Of a DNA stretch of 64,000 nucleotides, positions 28,281-36,737 are shown in pieces. How positions within the stretch are numbered: position 1 is the first letter of the stretch; each line of letters starts with the position of its first letter. Origin of the DNA: Paraburkholderia xenovorans LB400 (GTDB lineage Bacteria; Pseudomonadota; Gammaproteobacteria; Burkholderiales; Burkholderiaceae). Made by a program: the position numbers and the translations under genes. A model generated the notes under the pieces. The model made no database searches. It was not told the origin of the DNA and saw only the letters and a list, made by a program, of their open reading frames with translations. The DNA lies in contig NC_007951.1 of the NCBI RefSeq assembly GCF_000013645.1, forward strand, positions 3,100,001 to 3,164,000. Reading direction: 5' to 3'.

Positions 28281-29540
28281 ATGCCCAAGCGGCCCACTGA
28301 CCACCCGGCCGACACTGCATCGGCACGCAATCCGTCGCCGGCTGCAAAGCCGGCTCTGCCCGCTCTTCCGGTTCTGCCGCCCTCGCCAGACATGCCGACA
28401 GCGCTGCTCGGCAATCTCACGCCGTCGCAATTCATGCGCCGCTACTGGCAAAAAAAGCCGCTGCTGATTCGCCAGGCGATCCCGAATGTAGAGGCGCCGC
28501 TCTCGCGCGAAGAATTTTTCGAGCTGGCCGATCAGGACGAAGTCGAAGCACGTCTGATCACGCACTTCCGCAATAAGTGGCAACTGGAGCACGGCCCGTT
28601 CGCGCCTGACGAACTGCCTTCGCTGAAGCAGCGCGCATGGACATTGCTCGTGCAAGGCGTGGATCTCTACGACGATCGCGCGCGCGCCTTGCTCGACCGC
28701 TTCCGCTTCGTGCCCGACGCGCGCCTGGACGATCTGATGATCTCGTATGCAACCGACGGCGGCGGCGTAGGCCCCCACTTCGATTCCTACGACGTGTTTC
28801 TCCTGCAGGTCAAAGGCAAGCGTCGCTGGCGCATCAGCGCGCAGAAAGATCTGACACTGCAAGCCGGTTTACCTTTGAAAGTTTTACAGAATTTCCACGC
28901 CGAACAGGAGTGGCTGCTCGAACCGGGCGACATGTTGTACCTGCCGCCGCACATCGCGCATGATGGGATCGCCGAAGGCGAATGCATGACCTGCTCGATC
29001 GGTTTTCGCGCGCCCTCCGCGAGCGAACTGACCGCGCAGTTCCTCTATCATCTGGCCGAGCGAGGCGAAGCGGCGGGCCACGCAGGCGCGCTTTATCGCG
29101 ATCCGCAGCAGCCCGCTGTCGAGCGTCCGGCGGAGCTGCCCGCGGCGCTTGTCGAAAGAGTTGGCGCAATCCTTGCTGGTATCAAATGGAAAGAGCAGGA
29201 TATTGCGTCGTTCCTTGGCACGTATCTCAGCGAACCCAAGCCGAGTGTCGTCTTTGATCCGCCGCAAAGACCGCTTGATGAAGCACGTTTCATCAGTCAG
29301 GCATCGAAGTCAGGTATTCGGCTGGACCGCAAGACTAATTTGTTGTACAACCGCCGTTTTTTCTTCATAAATGGAGAGGAAACATCATTCGATGGCGCAA
29401 AAAAGTGGTTGTTTGACCTCGCAGATCACCGGTGTATGAGTGCGAAACGCTTTGTAACACTCTCGCACGATTCGTCGGTGACAGCACGGCTACACGAGTG
29501 GTATTGTGCGGGCTGGATACAAGTGGGCGAGCTTGCATAA
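28281..29540 (+). CDS. roxA: JmjC/cupin 2-oxoglutarate oxygenase, RoxA (YcfD)-like ribosomal protein hydroxylase
   Basis: The family hydroxylates an arginine of ribosomal protein L16 using Fe(II) and 2-oxoglutarate. The 419-residue protein has QFMRRYWQKKPLLIRQAI, typical of the family start. The iron-binding HxD is at H166 and D168 in GVGPHFDSYDVFLLQVKGKR, and the distal His is probably H227 in LPPHIAHDG. A C-terminal winged-helix-like part (RRFFFINGEE) completes it. About 40 extra Pro/Ala-rich residues lie before the domain. No clear ribosome-binding site precedes ATG 28281, and an internal ATG at residue 38 is possible. The role is assigned by family, not shown here. Confidence 0.88.
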   Translation: MPKRPTDHPADTASARNPSPAAKPALPALPVLPPSPDMPTALLGNLTPSQFMRRYWQKKPLLIRQAIPNVEAPLSREEFFELADQDEVEARLITHFRNKWQLEHGPFAPDELPSLKQRAWTLLVQGVDLYDDRARALLDRFRFVPDARLDDLMISYATDGGGVGPHFDSYDVFLLQVKGKRRWRISAQKDLTLQAGLPLKVLQNFHAEQEWLLEPGDMLYLPPHIAHDGIAEGECMTCSIGFRAPSASELTAQFLYHLAERGEAAGHAGALYRDPQQPAVERPAELPAALVERVGAILAGIKWKEQDIASFLGTYLSEPKPSVVFDPPQRPLDEARFISQASKSGIRLDRKTNLLYNRRFFFINGEETSFDGAKKWLFDLADHRCMSAKRFVTLSHDSSVTARLHEWYCAGWIQVGELA

Positions 29541-29632
29541 CTCTGCCTGCCTGCTATACCGTACAGTGAAATTTTGTATGAGAAAGACAACGTATTGACC
29601 CCGGATTTATGGATTGTCAGTACGAAAGTGCA

Positions 29633-29638
29633 TATAAT
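29633..29638 (+). promoter_or_regulatory. Consensus -10 element upstream of the Ala-rich lipoprotein gene
   Basis: A perfect TATAAT sits here. No good -35 is found at 17 nt (TTGTCA is 13 nt away), so the promoter may rely on an activator or on the -10 alone. The implied 5' leader is about 128 nt. Confidence 0.5.
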
Positions 29639-29772
29639 TTCCGCCCAAGCCGTAGGGAAGATTCCAGCTCGTCAGAAGAGCGTCTCCACCAGCGGCCCAG
29701 GTCGGTGTTGGAGCACATTACCGGTTTTATTTTGCGCTGTTGCTTACCTTTAAACCATAAAAGGACGTGATC

Positions 29773-30048
29773 ATGAAGAAATCCCTCCTCGTAGCATCCC
29801 TGTTGGCAGCTGTGGCACTGGCTGCATGCAACAAGAGCAACGACCAGGCCGCTGCCCCGGCTAGCGACGCAGCTGCTGCTTCGGCACCGGCTGCTGCAGC
29901 TTCGGATTCGGCTGCTGCTGCTTCGGGTGCTGCTGCTGCTGCGAGCGACGCTGCTGCTTCGGCTACGTCCGCTGCTTCGGACGCAGGTGCTGCTGCTTCG
30001 GACGCTGCTGCTTCGGCTGCAGCTCCGGCTTCGGGCGCAAGCCAGTAA
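29773..30048 (+). CDS. Small Ala/Ser-rich lipoprotein
   Basis: This 91-residue precursor has a lipoprotein signal peptide (MKKSLLVASLLAAVALAAC, lipobox LAAC). After the lipidated Cys the protein is almost entirely Ala, Ser, Asp and Gly (NKSNDQAAAPASDAAAA and repeats of SDAAA). An AAAGGA ribosome-binding sequence precedes ATG 29773; a GTG two codons upstream is possible. It is monocistronic with its own promoter-like TATAAT and a terminator. Such low-complexity lipoproteins occur across Burkholderia; no function is assigned. Confidence 0.8.
   Translation: MKKSLLVASLLAAVALAACNKSNDQAAAPASDAAAASAPAAAASDSAAAASGAAAAASDAAASATSAASDAGAAASDAAASAAAPASGASQ
29869..30030 (+). repeat. GCT-rich coding microsatellite
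   Basis: The lipoprotein gene consists largely of imperfect GCTGCTGCT blocks interrupted by TCG and GAC codons. All units are multiples of 3 bp, so copy-number change would lengthen or shorten the protein without a frameshift. Confidence 0.7.
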
Positions 30049-30120
30049 GCTGTCACATAGGGCTCGCCTCTGGGCGAAAACTGCATCGGGAAGTCACCTC
30101 GATTTCCCGGGCAGTAAAGC

Positions 30121-30152
30121 AAAACGCCACGGACTCACATCCGTGGCGTTTT
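30121..30152. terminator. Rho-independent terminator between the lipoprotein and helicase genes
   Basis: A perfect 13-bp inverted repeat (30121-30133 with 30140-30152) with a 6-nt loop and AAAA/TTTT ends. It can serve the lipoprotein gene (plus) and the convergent helicase gene (minus). Confidence 0.92.
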
Positions 30153-30200
30153 GTCATTTAAGAGCCGCTATTTACAACGGCGCTTATTGATTCCAATCAG

Positions 30201-32474
30201 CTATTGAGCCGGCGTTTCGTTCTCTTCGAAAAACTCGCGCACTACCTCGATCTCGCGTGTGCGTTTAAATGGCGGCAGGCTCTGCCAGATACGGCGCCCA
30301 TACGGTTTGTCGACGAGTCGCGTATCGCAGATCATCAGCACGCCGCGATCGGTCTCAGCGCGGATCAGGCGCCCTGCGCCCTGCTTGAGGGTAATCACCG
30401 CCTGCGGCAGCTGATGCACGGCGAACGGGCTCAAACCTTTTTTGGTCAACGCATCGAGACGCGCCGACAGAACCGGATCGTCGGGCGGCGCAAACGGCAG
30501 CTTGTCGATCACCACCAGCGACAATGCGTCGCCGCGCACATCCACGCCCTCCCAGAAGCTCTGGCTGCCCACCAGAATCGCGTTGCCATACGAGCGGAAG
30601 CGATCCAGCAGCTCGGTGCGGCTCGCGTCGCCCTGCACGAGCAGCGGATAGTTCCAGCCGCGCGCCTCGATCGTGTCGCGTAGCTTGGCCGAGATGCGGT
30701 CCACCGCGCGCAGCGTCGTGCATAACATGAAGACGCCACCGCCCGATGCCTCGATCGCCGGCAATGCGGCGTCGAACACGGCGTCGGTGAACATCGGCGA
30801 AGACGGCTGCGGCAAATTGCGCGGCACGTATAGCAACCCCTGCGTCGGATAATCGAAGGGACTGGGCAGCGTCATCGAGCGCTTCGCGTTCAGGCCCATC
30901 TGCGCGGCGTAGTGCGTGAAATCGCCGCGCACCGACAGCGTGGCCGACGTGAAAATCCACGCGCGCGGCACGCCGGCGCGCTGCTTCGCGAAAATCGGCG
31001 CGACCGACAACGGCGTTTCGTGCAACTGCACGGTATGCGAAAAGACTTCGACCCAGCGCACCTTTTCATTCGGGTCGGCGCGCTCGGCCTTGCCGTCCGC
31101 CGAGGCTGTGTCAGCGGCCTCGCGCTCGGCCTGCGTGGGCGGTGTGGTCCAGCCGGCAAGCACGCCTTGCAGTTCGCGGGCGCGGCGCAGACACGCGCCG
31201 ATCGATTCGGCGCGCTCGGCCTGCCCCGCCAGCGCGGACGCAAGGGCATCGAGCTCGGTCTCCAGCGTTTCCAGTGCGGGGAACAATGGATGATCGTCCG
31301 GCAACTGGCCGATCGACAGGCGCACCGAGTCTTCCTTGAAGGCAAGCCGCACGTCGCGCGCCGCGCGCTCGAGCGTGGAGCCGAGCGTGACCCAATCGAC
31401 CGTTTCGCGCGCATGACCCAGACCCTCGGCCACCGAATCGCGAGCCAGTTCGAGAAACTGCGTGGTCGAGAGTGTCTCGCCGAAAAACAACGTTGCGGTT
31501 TCGGGCAACTGGTGCGCTTCGTCGAAGATGATGGTGTTGGCGGTGGGCAGCAGTTCAGCCATGCCCGTGTCGCGCAACATGATGTCGGCGAAAAACAGAT
31601 GGTGGTTCACCACCACGATATCCGCCTGCTGCGCCTCGCGGCGCGCCTGCATTACGAAGCAGTCCTTGTAATGCGGGCACTCCTGGCCAAGACAGTTTTC
31701 GCGTGTCGACGTGACCATCGACCACACCGCCGCCGTTTCGGGCACGCTGGCCAGTTCGGCCTTGTCGCCGGTGCGCGTGATCTTGGCGAAGCGCACGATA
31801 TCCTGCAGATACGAGGTTTCCTGACGCGACGGCAGACGGCCGTTATCCGCGGTGCGCTGCAGATAGTAGTGGCACAGGTAATTCGCGCGCCCCTTGAGCA
31901 TTGCGACCGAGACCGGCACCGCGAGCGCATCGCGCACGGTCGGAATATCGCGCTGAAAAAGCTGATCCTGCAGATGCTTCGTGCCGGTGGAGACGATTAC
32001 CTTGCCGCCCCACAGCATGGCCGGCACGAGATACGCGTAGGTCTTGCCCGTGCCCGTACCGGCTTCGACGATCAGCGTGTTTTCGCTGCCGTCGAGTCCG
32101 CCCGATTCGGCGCTCTCAGCGGCCTCGGCGACGGCATCCGCACCCGGCGCCTGCAGACGCCGTGCCGGACGCTTCTGCGCCTCGAACATCGCGGGCTCGG
32201 GCATCGCGCGGCCCGACGCCTCCATTGCCGCGGCCACGGCGCGTGACATTTCGATCTGCGACGCGCGCGAGCGGTAGCCGTCGATCTGCCGGGCCAGCAA
32301 GCCGTTGTCGGCGAAGATCTCGTCCAGTTCGGCGGCGCGGCGCGGGTTCAGCGACGCGCTCAATGCGGACGCGGCGGGACGCGGCGCCGGTGTAACGGCG
32401 CTGGCTGCGTCCTCGCCCGGCGTGGCACGGGATGAAGTTTCAAGCGGTGAATTCAAGGCAAGCGTTTCCTGCAA
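30201..32474 (-). CDS. ATP-dependent DNA helicase, DinG/YoaA family
   Basis: This 757-residue XPD-like superfamily 2 helicase has Walker A EAGTGTGKTYAYL and DEAH in IIFDEAHQLPE. Cysteines lie between them (C in YLCHYYLQR, then ENCLGQECPHYKDCF), consistent with the 4Fe-4S domain of YoaA/DinG proteins. The C-terminal helicase half has LVGSQSFWEGVDVRGDAL and QGAGRLIRAETDRGVL. YoaA-type proteins act in repair of stalled forks. About 110 residues of Ala/Pro-rich sequence and a DEIFADNGLLARQ segment precede Walker A. YoaA is more likely than DinG because of size and motif spacing, but I leave the symbol open. Confidence 0.9.
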   Translation of the reverse strand: MQETLALNSPLETSSRATPGEDAASAVTPAPRPAASALSASLNPRRAAELDEIFADNGLLARQIDGYRSRASQIEMSRAVAAAMEASGRAMPEPAMFEAQKRPARRLQAPGADAVAEAAESAESGGLDGSENTLIVEAGTGTGKTYAYLVPAMLWGGKVIVSTGTKHLQDQLFQRDIPTVRDALAVPVSVAMLKGRANYLCHYYLQRTADNGRLPSRQETSYLQDIVRFAKITRTGDKAELASVPETAAVWSMVTSTRENCLGQECPHYKDCFVMQARREAQQADIVVVNHHLFFADIMLRDTGMAELLPTANTIIFDEAHQLPETATLFFGETLSTTQFLELARDSVAEGLGHARETVDWVTLGSTLERAARDVRLAFKEDSVRLSIGQLPDDHPLFPALETLETELDALASALAGQAERAESIGACLRRARELQGVLAGWTTPPTQAEREAADTASADGKAERADPNEKVRWVEVFSHTVQLHETPLSVAPIFAKQRAGVPRAWIFTSATLSVRGDFTHYAAQMGLNAKRSMTLPSPFDYPTQGLLYVPRNLPQPSSPMFTDAVFDAALPAIEASGGGVFMLCTTLRAVDRISAKLRDTIEARGWNYPLLVQGDASRTELLDRFRSYGNAILVGSQSFWEGVDVRGDALSLVVIDKLPFAPPDDPVLSARLDALTKKGLSPFAVHQLPQAVITLKQGAGRLIRAETDRGVLMICDTRLVDKPYGRRIWQSLPPFKRTREIEVVREFFEENETPAQ

Positions 32475-32520
32475 AGTCCGGCTCGCGCGACGCGCGCCCG
32501 GCGCCTGCCAGGCCGCGAAC

Positions 32521-32739
32521 TCAGGCGCGTGCGTCCGGTTCGAGCTGCAATTGCAGCAAGATGATGGTGTCCTTGACTTTGAGTTTGCGCTTTTTCAGGC
32601 GCTGCAACTCGAAGTCGTCGATGCCGGGCTCATCCGACATTCGGTCGATCAGGCGATCGAGCCCACTATGCTCCGATTCCAGTTGCAGAATACGGTCGCG
32701 AAGTGTGTCCGCGTTGATGACGTGATGTTGATCGCGCAT
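32521..32739 (-). CDS. YdcH family protein (DUF465)
   Basis: This 72-residue soluble helical protein has the DUF465 pattern: RILQLESEHSGLDRLIDRM, then ELQRLKKRKLKVKDTIILLQ. The family forms a short coiled-coil hairpin of unknown function. It lies 46 bp upstream of the helicase start on the same strand and is probably co-transcribed. Confidence 0.9.
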   Translation of the reverse strand: MRDQHHVINADTLRDRILQLESEHSGLDRLIDRMSDEPGIDDFELQRLKKRKLKVKDTIILLQLQLEPDARA

Positions 32740-32866
32740 ACTCGCCTCCTCTCGTCGACGGCGCGGGCGGCGTGTGCTGCCCGCTGCCTGAGGTTGCTGT
32801 CCGGCTTAAAACGCGTTACGGCGACTGCGGCCCTGCCACGCACGCTCAGGGCCCACTGCGGGAATC

Positions 32867-33805
32867 TTACTGCTGCTCCTGTTGCTGCTTTTGCTGCTCT
32901 TCGAGTTGCTGCTGTTTCAACGCATCCTGACGTTTCTGCTCGGCCTTCTCGGCCGCCTGCCTCTGACGCGCTTCCACGTCGGCCTTGTGCTGCGCCGCGT
33001 CCGCCTGCTTCTTTTCGAACGTCTGCTGCTTCTGCACGCGCTCCTGAGCCTTCTGCGCACCTTGCGCACGCGCCTCGTCGAGCTTGCGCTGGAAGTCGGC
33101 CTGCTTCTGATCGTACGCCTGCCGGTTGGCCGCCGCCTGCGACGGACTGATGCCGCGCTGCGCCTGATCCAGCGCATGCTGACGCTGCTTCTCCTGATAC
33201 GCCTGCTCGTTCGCGCTGCGCTGCGGCGCCTCGGCGGCGCGCTGCGCCTGATCGAGTTGATGCTGGCGCTGCTTGTCTTCGTAAGCCTGCGCGTTGCGCG
33301 CGTCTTCGGCGGCGCGCTGCGGCGCGCTCGCTTCGTCCTGCGCGCGTTTGAGCGCGGCCTGCTCGTCACGGGTGCGGGCGCGCTGCGTGCGCTGTTCGCC
33401 GTCGAGCGCGAGCTGTTCCTTGCGAATATCCGCCTGTACCGAACGCATGTTGTCGCGCGCCTTGTTCAGGCAGTAGTTGACGAAGAACCTGCTATAGCAG
33501 TCGTGTTCCGCGACGCCATAGCGATAGTTGTTCTCCTCGGTGCGCTGATCCAGGACTTTTTGCCGCGCGTCGAAATCGCTGCCGGACGATACCGCGTTGC
33601 CGGCGTTGTCCGTGCCGTCGCCAGTCGTTCCGCCCTGCGCATTCGTGGCGCTCGTGGCCTCCCCGCCCGCCGCAGCGGCCGGCGCGAGAGCGCCGGCGGG
33701 CCGCGCGGCGCTGCTGCTCGCAGGCGTCGCGGATTGCGCCACGGCCGGCGTGGAGGCGGCTAACGCAACAGCGAGGACGCATGACGCGCACGACGCGAAA
33801 AACAT
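32867..33805 (-). CDS. Secreted coiled-coil protein with 28-residue repeats
   Basis: I do not recognise a named family. ATG 33805 gives 312 residues with a signal peptide (MFFASCASCVLAVALAASTP, cleavage near AVAQ). A Gly/Ala/Ser/Thr-rich linker reaches residue 75. A short conserved-looking domain with two cysteines (YGVAEHDCYSRFFVNYCLNK, 96-115) follows. The remainder is a highly charged Gln/Lys/Arg/Glu coiled coil with three units spaced exactly 28 residues apart (AQAYEDKQRQH 172, EQAYQEKQRQH 200, RQAYDQKQADF 228). It ends in a Gln-rich tail. The frame is open to a TTG at 34012, but the signal peptide argues for 33805. Probably periplasmic. Confidence 0.75.
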   Translation of the reverse strand: MFFASCASCVLAVALAASTPAVAQSATPASSSAARPAGALAPAAAAGGEATSATNAQGGTTGDGTDNAGNAVSSGSDFDARQKVLDQRTEENNYRYGVAEHDCYSRFFVNYCLNKARDNMRSVQADIRKEQLALDGEQRTQRARTRDEQAALKRAQDEASAPQRAAEDARNAQAYEDKQRQHQLDQAQRAAEAPQRSANEQAYQEKQRQHALDQAQRGISPSQAAANRQAYDQKQADFQRKLDEARAQGAQKAQERVQKQQTFEKKQADAAQHKADVEARQRQAAEKAEQKRQDALKQQQLEEQQKQQQEQQ

Positions 33806-34209
33806 TCCACTGGAACGAGACGCGGAGCTGAACACCGGGCCCGAAACCGACACGAGCGAGCCGACCGGCGCGCGCAGCACGAGCGGCGAAAAACGCGACA
33901 ACGAGCGCAGCAACAAACGCGACAGGAAACGCGATGAAGAAAACAGCGGCGGTTGTGTCAAGCGAGAGACCAAGCGGGAGCCCAGGCGGTTGAGGGACAA
34001 GGAGATTGGCAACGTCGTAGAGGGTCAACGGAACATGCCCGAAATTCTATCACCCTGCGGTTGAGCCCTTTTGCATTTATGGCAAAATGCCCCGCTCCAG
34101 CAACCTGGTCGCAGCGCGCACGCCCGGCGTGCCCGGACGCGCCCCACGTGGCCTCACGTGCGGTTAGCGCGCGGCCCCCGAACTGAGTCCGCAGGAACAC
34201 CAAGACCTT
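33806..34209. other. Divergent region between the coiled-coil gene and tex
   Basis: The minus-strand frame continues open into this region without an ATG, and I do not treat it as coding. It should contain both promoters. A minus-strand TAGAAT is at 34044-34049, and a plus-strand tex promoter candidate is annotated separately. Confidence 0.5.
34061..34088 (+). promoter_or_regulatory. Candidate sigma-70 promoter of tex
   Basis: TTGAGC (34061-34066) and CAAAAT (34083-34088) are separated by 16 nt, about 120 nt before the tex start. The match is moderate. Confidence 0.4.
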
Positions 34210-36555
34210 ATGACGGAAACCGTAGCACTCAAGATCGTACAGCGCATCGCCGCCGAACTGTCCGTCCAGCCGCGCCAGGTCGCGGCCGCGGTGCAACTTC
34301 TCGACGAAGGAGCGACTGTTCCGTTCATCGCCCGCTACCGTAAGGAAGTGACCGACAATCTCGACGACACGCAGTTGCGCAACCTCGAGGAACGCCTGCT
34401 GTATCTGCGCGAGCTGGAAGACCGGCGCGCGGCGATCATCGCCAGCATCGACGAACAGGGCAAGCTCACCGACGAGCTGCGCGCCGCGATCGAAGGCGCC
34501 GACAGCAAGCAGGTGCTGGAAGACCTGTATCTCCCGTACAAGCCGAAGCGCCGCACGCGCGCGCAGATCGCCCGCGAAGCGGGCCTTCAGCCGCTCGCCG
34601 ACGCGCTGCTGGCCAATCCGCGGCTCGACCCGCAAACCGAAGCCGCCGCCTACGTGGACGCCGAGAAAGGCGTCGCCGACGTCAAGGCCGCGCTCGACGG
34701 CGCGCGCGACATCCTTTCGGAGCAGTTCGGCGAAACGGCCGAGTTGCTCGGCAAGCTGCGCGACTACCTGTTCAACCAGGGCGTGGTGTCGTCGAAAGTG
34801 GTGGAAGGCAAGGAAAACGCCGAAGAAGAGAAGTTCCGCGATTATTACGACTACTCGGAAACCATCCGCACCGTGCCGTCGCATCGCGCGCTGGCGCTGT
34901 TCCGCGGCCGCAATGCCGGCGTGCTGATGGTCAAGCTCGGCCTCGGCGAAGAACTCGACGCGCAGGTGCCGCATCCGGGCGAAGCGCTGATCGCGCGCCA
35001 CTTCGGCATTGCCAATCAGAACCGTCCGGCCGACAAGTGGCTCTCCGATGTGTGCCGCTGGTGCTGGCGCGTGAAGGTGCAGCCGCATATCGAAAACGAA
35101 TTGCTGACCAATCTGCGCGACGAAGCCGAGCACGAAGCGATCCGCGTGTTCGCGCGCAATCTGAAGGACTTGTTGCTCGCCGCGCCCGCTGGCCCGAAAG
35201 CCGTGATTGGCCTCGATCCGGGCATGCGCACCGGCGTGAAGGTGGCCGTGGTTGATCGCACCGGCAAGGTGCTCGCCACCGACGTGATCTATCCGCACGA
35301 GCCGCGCCGCGACTGGGACGGCTCGATCGCGAAACTCGCGCGCATCTGCGCGCAGACGCAGGCTGAACTGATCAGCATCGGCAACGGCACGGCGTCGCGT
35401 GAAACGGACAAGCTCGCGAGCGAACTGATCGCGCGTCATCCGGAATTCAAGCTGCAGAAGATCGTCGTGTCCGAAGCCGGCGCGTCGGTGTACTCGGCCT
35501 CTGAACTCGCGGCGAAGGAATTCCCCGACATGGACGTGTCGCTGCGCGGCGCGGTGTCGATTGCACGCCGTCTGCAGGATCCGCTTGCGGAACTGGTGAA
35601 GATCGAGCCGAAGGCGATCGGCGTCGGCCAGTATCAGCACGACGTGAACCAGCGCGAACTGGCCCGTTCGCTCGATGCCGTGGTCGAAGACTGCGTGAAC
35701 GCCGTCGGCGTGGATGCGAATACCGCGTCCGTCGCGCTGCTCGCCCGCGTGTCGGGTCTGAATGCCACGCTGGCGCGCAATATCGTCGACTATCGCGATG
35801 CGAACGGCCCGTTCCCGTCGCGCGAACATCTGCGCAAGGTGCCGCGTCTGGGCGACAAGACCTTCGAGCAGGCCGCCGGGTTCCTGCGCATCAACAACGG
35901 TGAGAATCCGCTCGACCGTTCGTCGGTTCACCCGGAAGCGTATCCGGTCGTCGAACGCATGCTCGCGAAAATCAGCAAGCATGTGGGTGAAGTGCTGGGC
36001 AATCGGGACGCACTGCGCGGGTTGTCGCCCGCGGAATTCGTCGACGATCGCTTCGGTCTGCCGACCGTGCGCGACATTCTGCTCGAACTCGAAAAGCCGG
36101 GCCGCGATCCACGCCCCGAATTCAAGACCGCGACGTTCCGCGAAGGCGTCGAGAAGGTCAGCGATTTGACACCGGGCATGGTGCTCGAAGGCGTCGTAAC
36201 GAACGTGGCGGCATTCGGCGCGTTCATCGACATCGGTGTGCATCAGGACGGTCTGGTGCACGTGTCGGCCATGTCGACGAAGTTCATCAAGGACCCGCAT
36301 GAAGTCGTCAAGGCCGGCCAGATCGTCAAGGTGAAGGTGCTGGAAGTGGACGTGAAGCGCCAGCGTATCGCGCTGACCATGCGGATGGACGACGAAGTCG
36401 GCGCAGCGTCGGCGCGCAGCGGCGGCGCCCAGCAGGACCGCGGCGGCGCGGGCCGCTCAGGTGGCGGCGGACGCGGCGCGCCGCAACAGCGCTCGCGTGA
36501 GCCGGAACCGGGCGGCGCAATGGCGGCGGCATTCGCCAAGCTCAAGCAGAAGTAA
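34210..36555 (+). CDS. tex: Transcription accessory protein Tex (S1 RNA-binding)
   Basis: Tex is a 781-residue nucleic-acid-binding protein that tunes transcription in many bacteria (toxin expression in Bordetella). Recognisable parts in order are: the N-terminal TEX helical domain ([19 protein letters not shown]); the YqgF-homologous domain ([20 protein letters not shown]); helix-hairpin-helix elements ([39 protein letters not shown]); and a C-terminal S1 domain ([33 protein letters not shown]). A Gly/Arg-rich tail ([20 protein letters not shown]) ends the protein. It is monocistronic. Confidence 0.97.
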   Translation: MTETVALKIVQRIAAELSVQPRQVAAAVQLLDEGATVPFIARYRKEVTDNLDDTQLRNLEERLLYLRELEDRRAAIIASIDEQGKLTDELRAAIEGADSKQVLEDLYLPYKPKRRTRAQIAREAGLQPLADALLANPRLDPQTEAAAYVDAEKGVADVKAALDGARDILSEQFGETAELLGKLRDYLFNQGVVSSKVVEGKENAEEEKFRDYYDYSETIRTVPSHRALALFRGRNAGVLMVKLGLGEELDAQVPHPGEALIARHFGIANQNRPADKWLSDVCRWCWRVKVQPHIENELLTNLRDEAEHEAIRVFARNLKDLLLAAPAGPKAVIGLDPGMRTGVKVAVVDRTGKVLATDVIYPHEPRRDWDGSIAKLARICAQTQAELISIGNGTASRETDKLASELIARHPEFKLQKIVVSEAGASVYSASELAAKEFPDMDVSLRGAVSIARRLQDPLAELVKIEPKAIGVGQYQHDVNQRELARSLDAVVEDCVNAVGVDANTASVALLARVSGLNATLARNIVDYRDANGPFPSREHLRKVPRLGDKTFEQAAGFLRINNGENPLDRSSVHPEAYPVVERMLAKISKHVGEVLGNRDALRGLSPAEFVDDRFGLPTVRDILLELEKPGRDPRPEFKTATFREGVEKVSDLTPGMVLEGVVTNVAAFGAFIDIGVHQDGLVHVSAMSTKFIKDPHEVVKAGQIVKVKVLEVDVKRQRIALTMRMDDEVGAASARSGGAQQDRGGAGRSGGGGRGAPQQRSREPEPGGAMAAAFAKLKQK

Positions 36556-36664
36556 GCTCGCGGGTTAAGCGCGTGATTCGCTCACGCGCTGGCTGCGCTG
36601 GCCGAGCGCCGCGCTTTGCGTGCTCACTTGCCGTGCTCATTGCTCTGCCGAACACGCGGCAAAT

Positions 36665-36694
36665 AAAAAACCCACGCATTCACGTGGGTTTTTT
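36665..36694. terminator. Bidirectional Rho-independent terminator between tex and kup
   Basis: A perfect 12-bp inverted repeat (36665-36676 with 36683-36694) with a 6-nt loop and A6/T8 runs. It separates the convergent tex and kup genes. Confidence 0.93.
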
Positions 36695-36737
36695 TTCGCC
36701 CCTATTTCCAGGCACATCCGCGAATCCTCGGCGACGG

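Noticed and set aside
33492..34028. A minus-strand frame starting TTG 34028 with a membrane-helix-like segment, overlapping the coiled-coil gene
   Set aside because: No ATG, no ribosome-binding site, and it ends in Arg-rich shadow sequence; the signal-peptide start at 33805 explains the gene better.
33958..36300. A 780-codon minus-strand frame antisense to tex
   Set aside because: Same reason: Arg/His/Asp-rich shadow of tex with no motifs.
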